A stretch of DNA of 5,102 bases from an uncultured Lachnospiraceae bacterium (GTDB lineage: Bacteria; Bacillota; Clostridia; Lachnospirales; Lachnospiraceae), in contig CADCPJ010000050.1 of NCBI GenBank assembly GCA_902803245.1, positions 1 to 5,102 of the forward strand, in the 5' to 3' direction. Positions within the stretch are counted from its first letter, which is position 1, and each line of letters starts with the position of its first letter. A program made the position numbers and the translations under genes. Shown here in pieces: positions 4,629 through 5,102 of this stretch. The notes under the pieces are model-generated. The model did not search any database and was not told the DNA's origin. It worked only from the letters and a program-made list of their open reading frames with translations.

Positions 4629-5102
4629 ATGGCAAAATGGGTATACATGTTCAGCGAAGGCAATGCTGAGATGAGAAACCTGCTCGGCGGCAAGGGGGCC
4701 AACCTCGCTGAGATGACAGGACTTGGCATGCCGATCCCGCAGGGCTTCACAATCACGACGGAAGCCTGCACGGATTATTACACACAGGGAAAGAAGATTT
4801 CGGAAGAGATCCAGCAGCAGATCTTCGATGCCCTGAAAAAGCTTGAAGAGATCAACGGCAGAAAGTTTGGCGACAACTCCAACCCGCTCCTTGTCTCTGT
4901 CCGTTCCGGTGCGAGAGCATCTATGCCCGGTATGATGGACACGATCCTGAACCTCGGTCTCAACGACATCTCTGTTGAGGGATTTGCACAAAAGACCGGC
5001 AATCCCCGCTTCGCTTATGACTCCTACAGACGTTTCATCCAGATGTTCTCCGACGTCGTCATGGAAGTCCCGAAGAGCTTCTTCGAGAAGGTCATCGACG
5101 AA
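4629..5102 (+). CDS. ppdK: Pyruvate, phosphate dikinase, N-terminal part (3' partial)
   Basis: PPDK interconverts pyruvate + ATP + Pi with PEP + AMP + PPi in the cytoplasm. Only the first 158 residues are present, out of about 875-880 in typical bacterial enzymes, and the frame is open at the right edge. The ATG at 4629 follows AGGAGGAG (4613-4620) by 8 nt. The visible part belongs to the N-terminal ATP-grasp nucleotide-binding domain: [13 protein letters not shown] at the start, [12 protein letters not shown] (18-29), [13 protein letters not shown] (35-47), and the strongly diagnostic [20 protein letters not shown] stretch (87-106) followed by LNLGLND. This distinguishes it from PEP synthase, which lacks the SMPGMMDT form. 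The phosphohistidine and PEP/pyruvate domains lie outside the window. It follows pfp on the same strand after 230 nt, with its own promoter. In a PPi-based pathway it would act opposite pyruvate kinase or in its place. Confidence 0.95.
   Translation, partial: MAKWVYMFSEGNAEMRNLLGGKGANLAEMTGLGMPIPQGFTITTEACTDYYTQGKKISEEIQQQIFDALKKLEEINGRKFGDNSNPLLVSVRSGARASMPGMMDTILNLGLNDISVEGFAQKTGNPRFAYDSYRRFIQMFSDVVMEVPKSFFEKVIDE

Noticed and set aside
4606..4674. Short overlapping frame starting ATGAAACAGGAGG ahead of ppdK as a leader peptide
   Set aside because: It has no ribosome binding site of its own, contains the ppdK ribosome binding site within its first codons, and runs out of frame into ppdK.
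1..5102. Mobile element, phage, CRISPR, toxin-antitoxin or defence system
   Set aside because: No transposase, integrase, direct-repeat array, tRNA or small paired ORFs were seen. Viral-sounding names of SPFH relatives (virion core protein) are annotation legacy, and the neighbours are housekeeping genes.

Overview
The window looks like ordinary chromosome from a fairly GC-rich member of the Clostridia. I infer Lachnospiraceae or a close relative from three things: purine-rich AGGAGG-type ribosome binding sites, frequent AGA/GAG codons, and a PPi-dependent phosphofructokinase next to pyruvate phosphate dikinase. All five supported genes lie on the + strand. No RNA gene, transposase, phage gene or CRISPR array was seen.

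Left half (1-3048): three genes form an apparent membrane-stress cluster. The first is the C-terminal part of a TFIIB-type zinc-ribbon family protein with a terminal membrane segment (open at the left edge, ends 563). The second is a secreted or membrane-anchored TPM-domain protein (563-1621), translationally coupled through a TGATG overlap. The third is an SPFH-domain protein with a C-terminal double zinc ribbon (1759-3048). The order and domain content match Bacillus subtilis ydjG-ydjH-ydjI, the partners of the PspA homologue YdjF. No pspA-like gene is visible here. A 137-nt spacer with two strong hairpins separates the second and third genes.

Right half (3049-5102): the PPi-dependent 6-phosphofructokinase gene (3136-4398) has its own good sigma-A-type promoter (TTGAAA-N17-TACAAT). 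It is followed by a 230-nt spacer, and then by the first 158 codons of ppdK (4629 to the right edge), which has an extended -10 promoter. The two enzymes fit together as a PPi-linked glycolysis/gluconeogenesis pair. One uses PPi at the fructose 6-phosphate step, and the other makes or uses PPi at the pyruvate/PEP step.

The least explained sequence is non-coding. There is a cluster of self-complementary CAGCTG/CTGCAG arms after pfp (4415-4510), a pair of mutually exclusive hairpins at the pfp transcription start (3087-3111), an inverted repeat at the ppdK -10 (4556-4571), and the two hairpins ahead of the SPFH gene (1656-1732). No wholly new system is evident. The best candidate for further interest is the SPFH/TPM/zinc-ribbon cluster together with these structured spacers.
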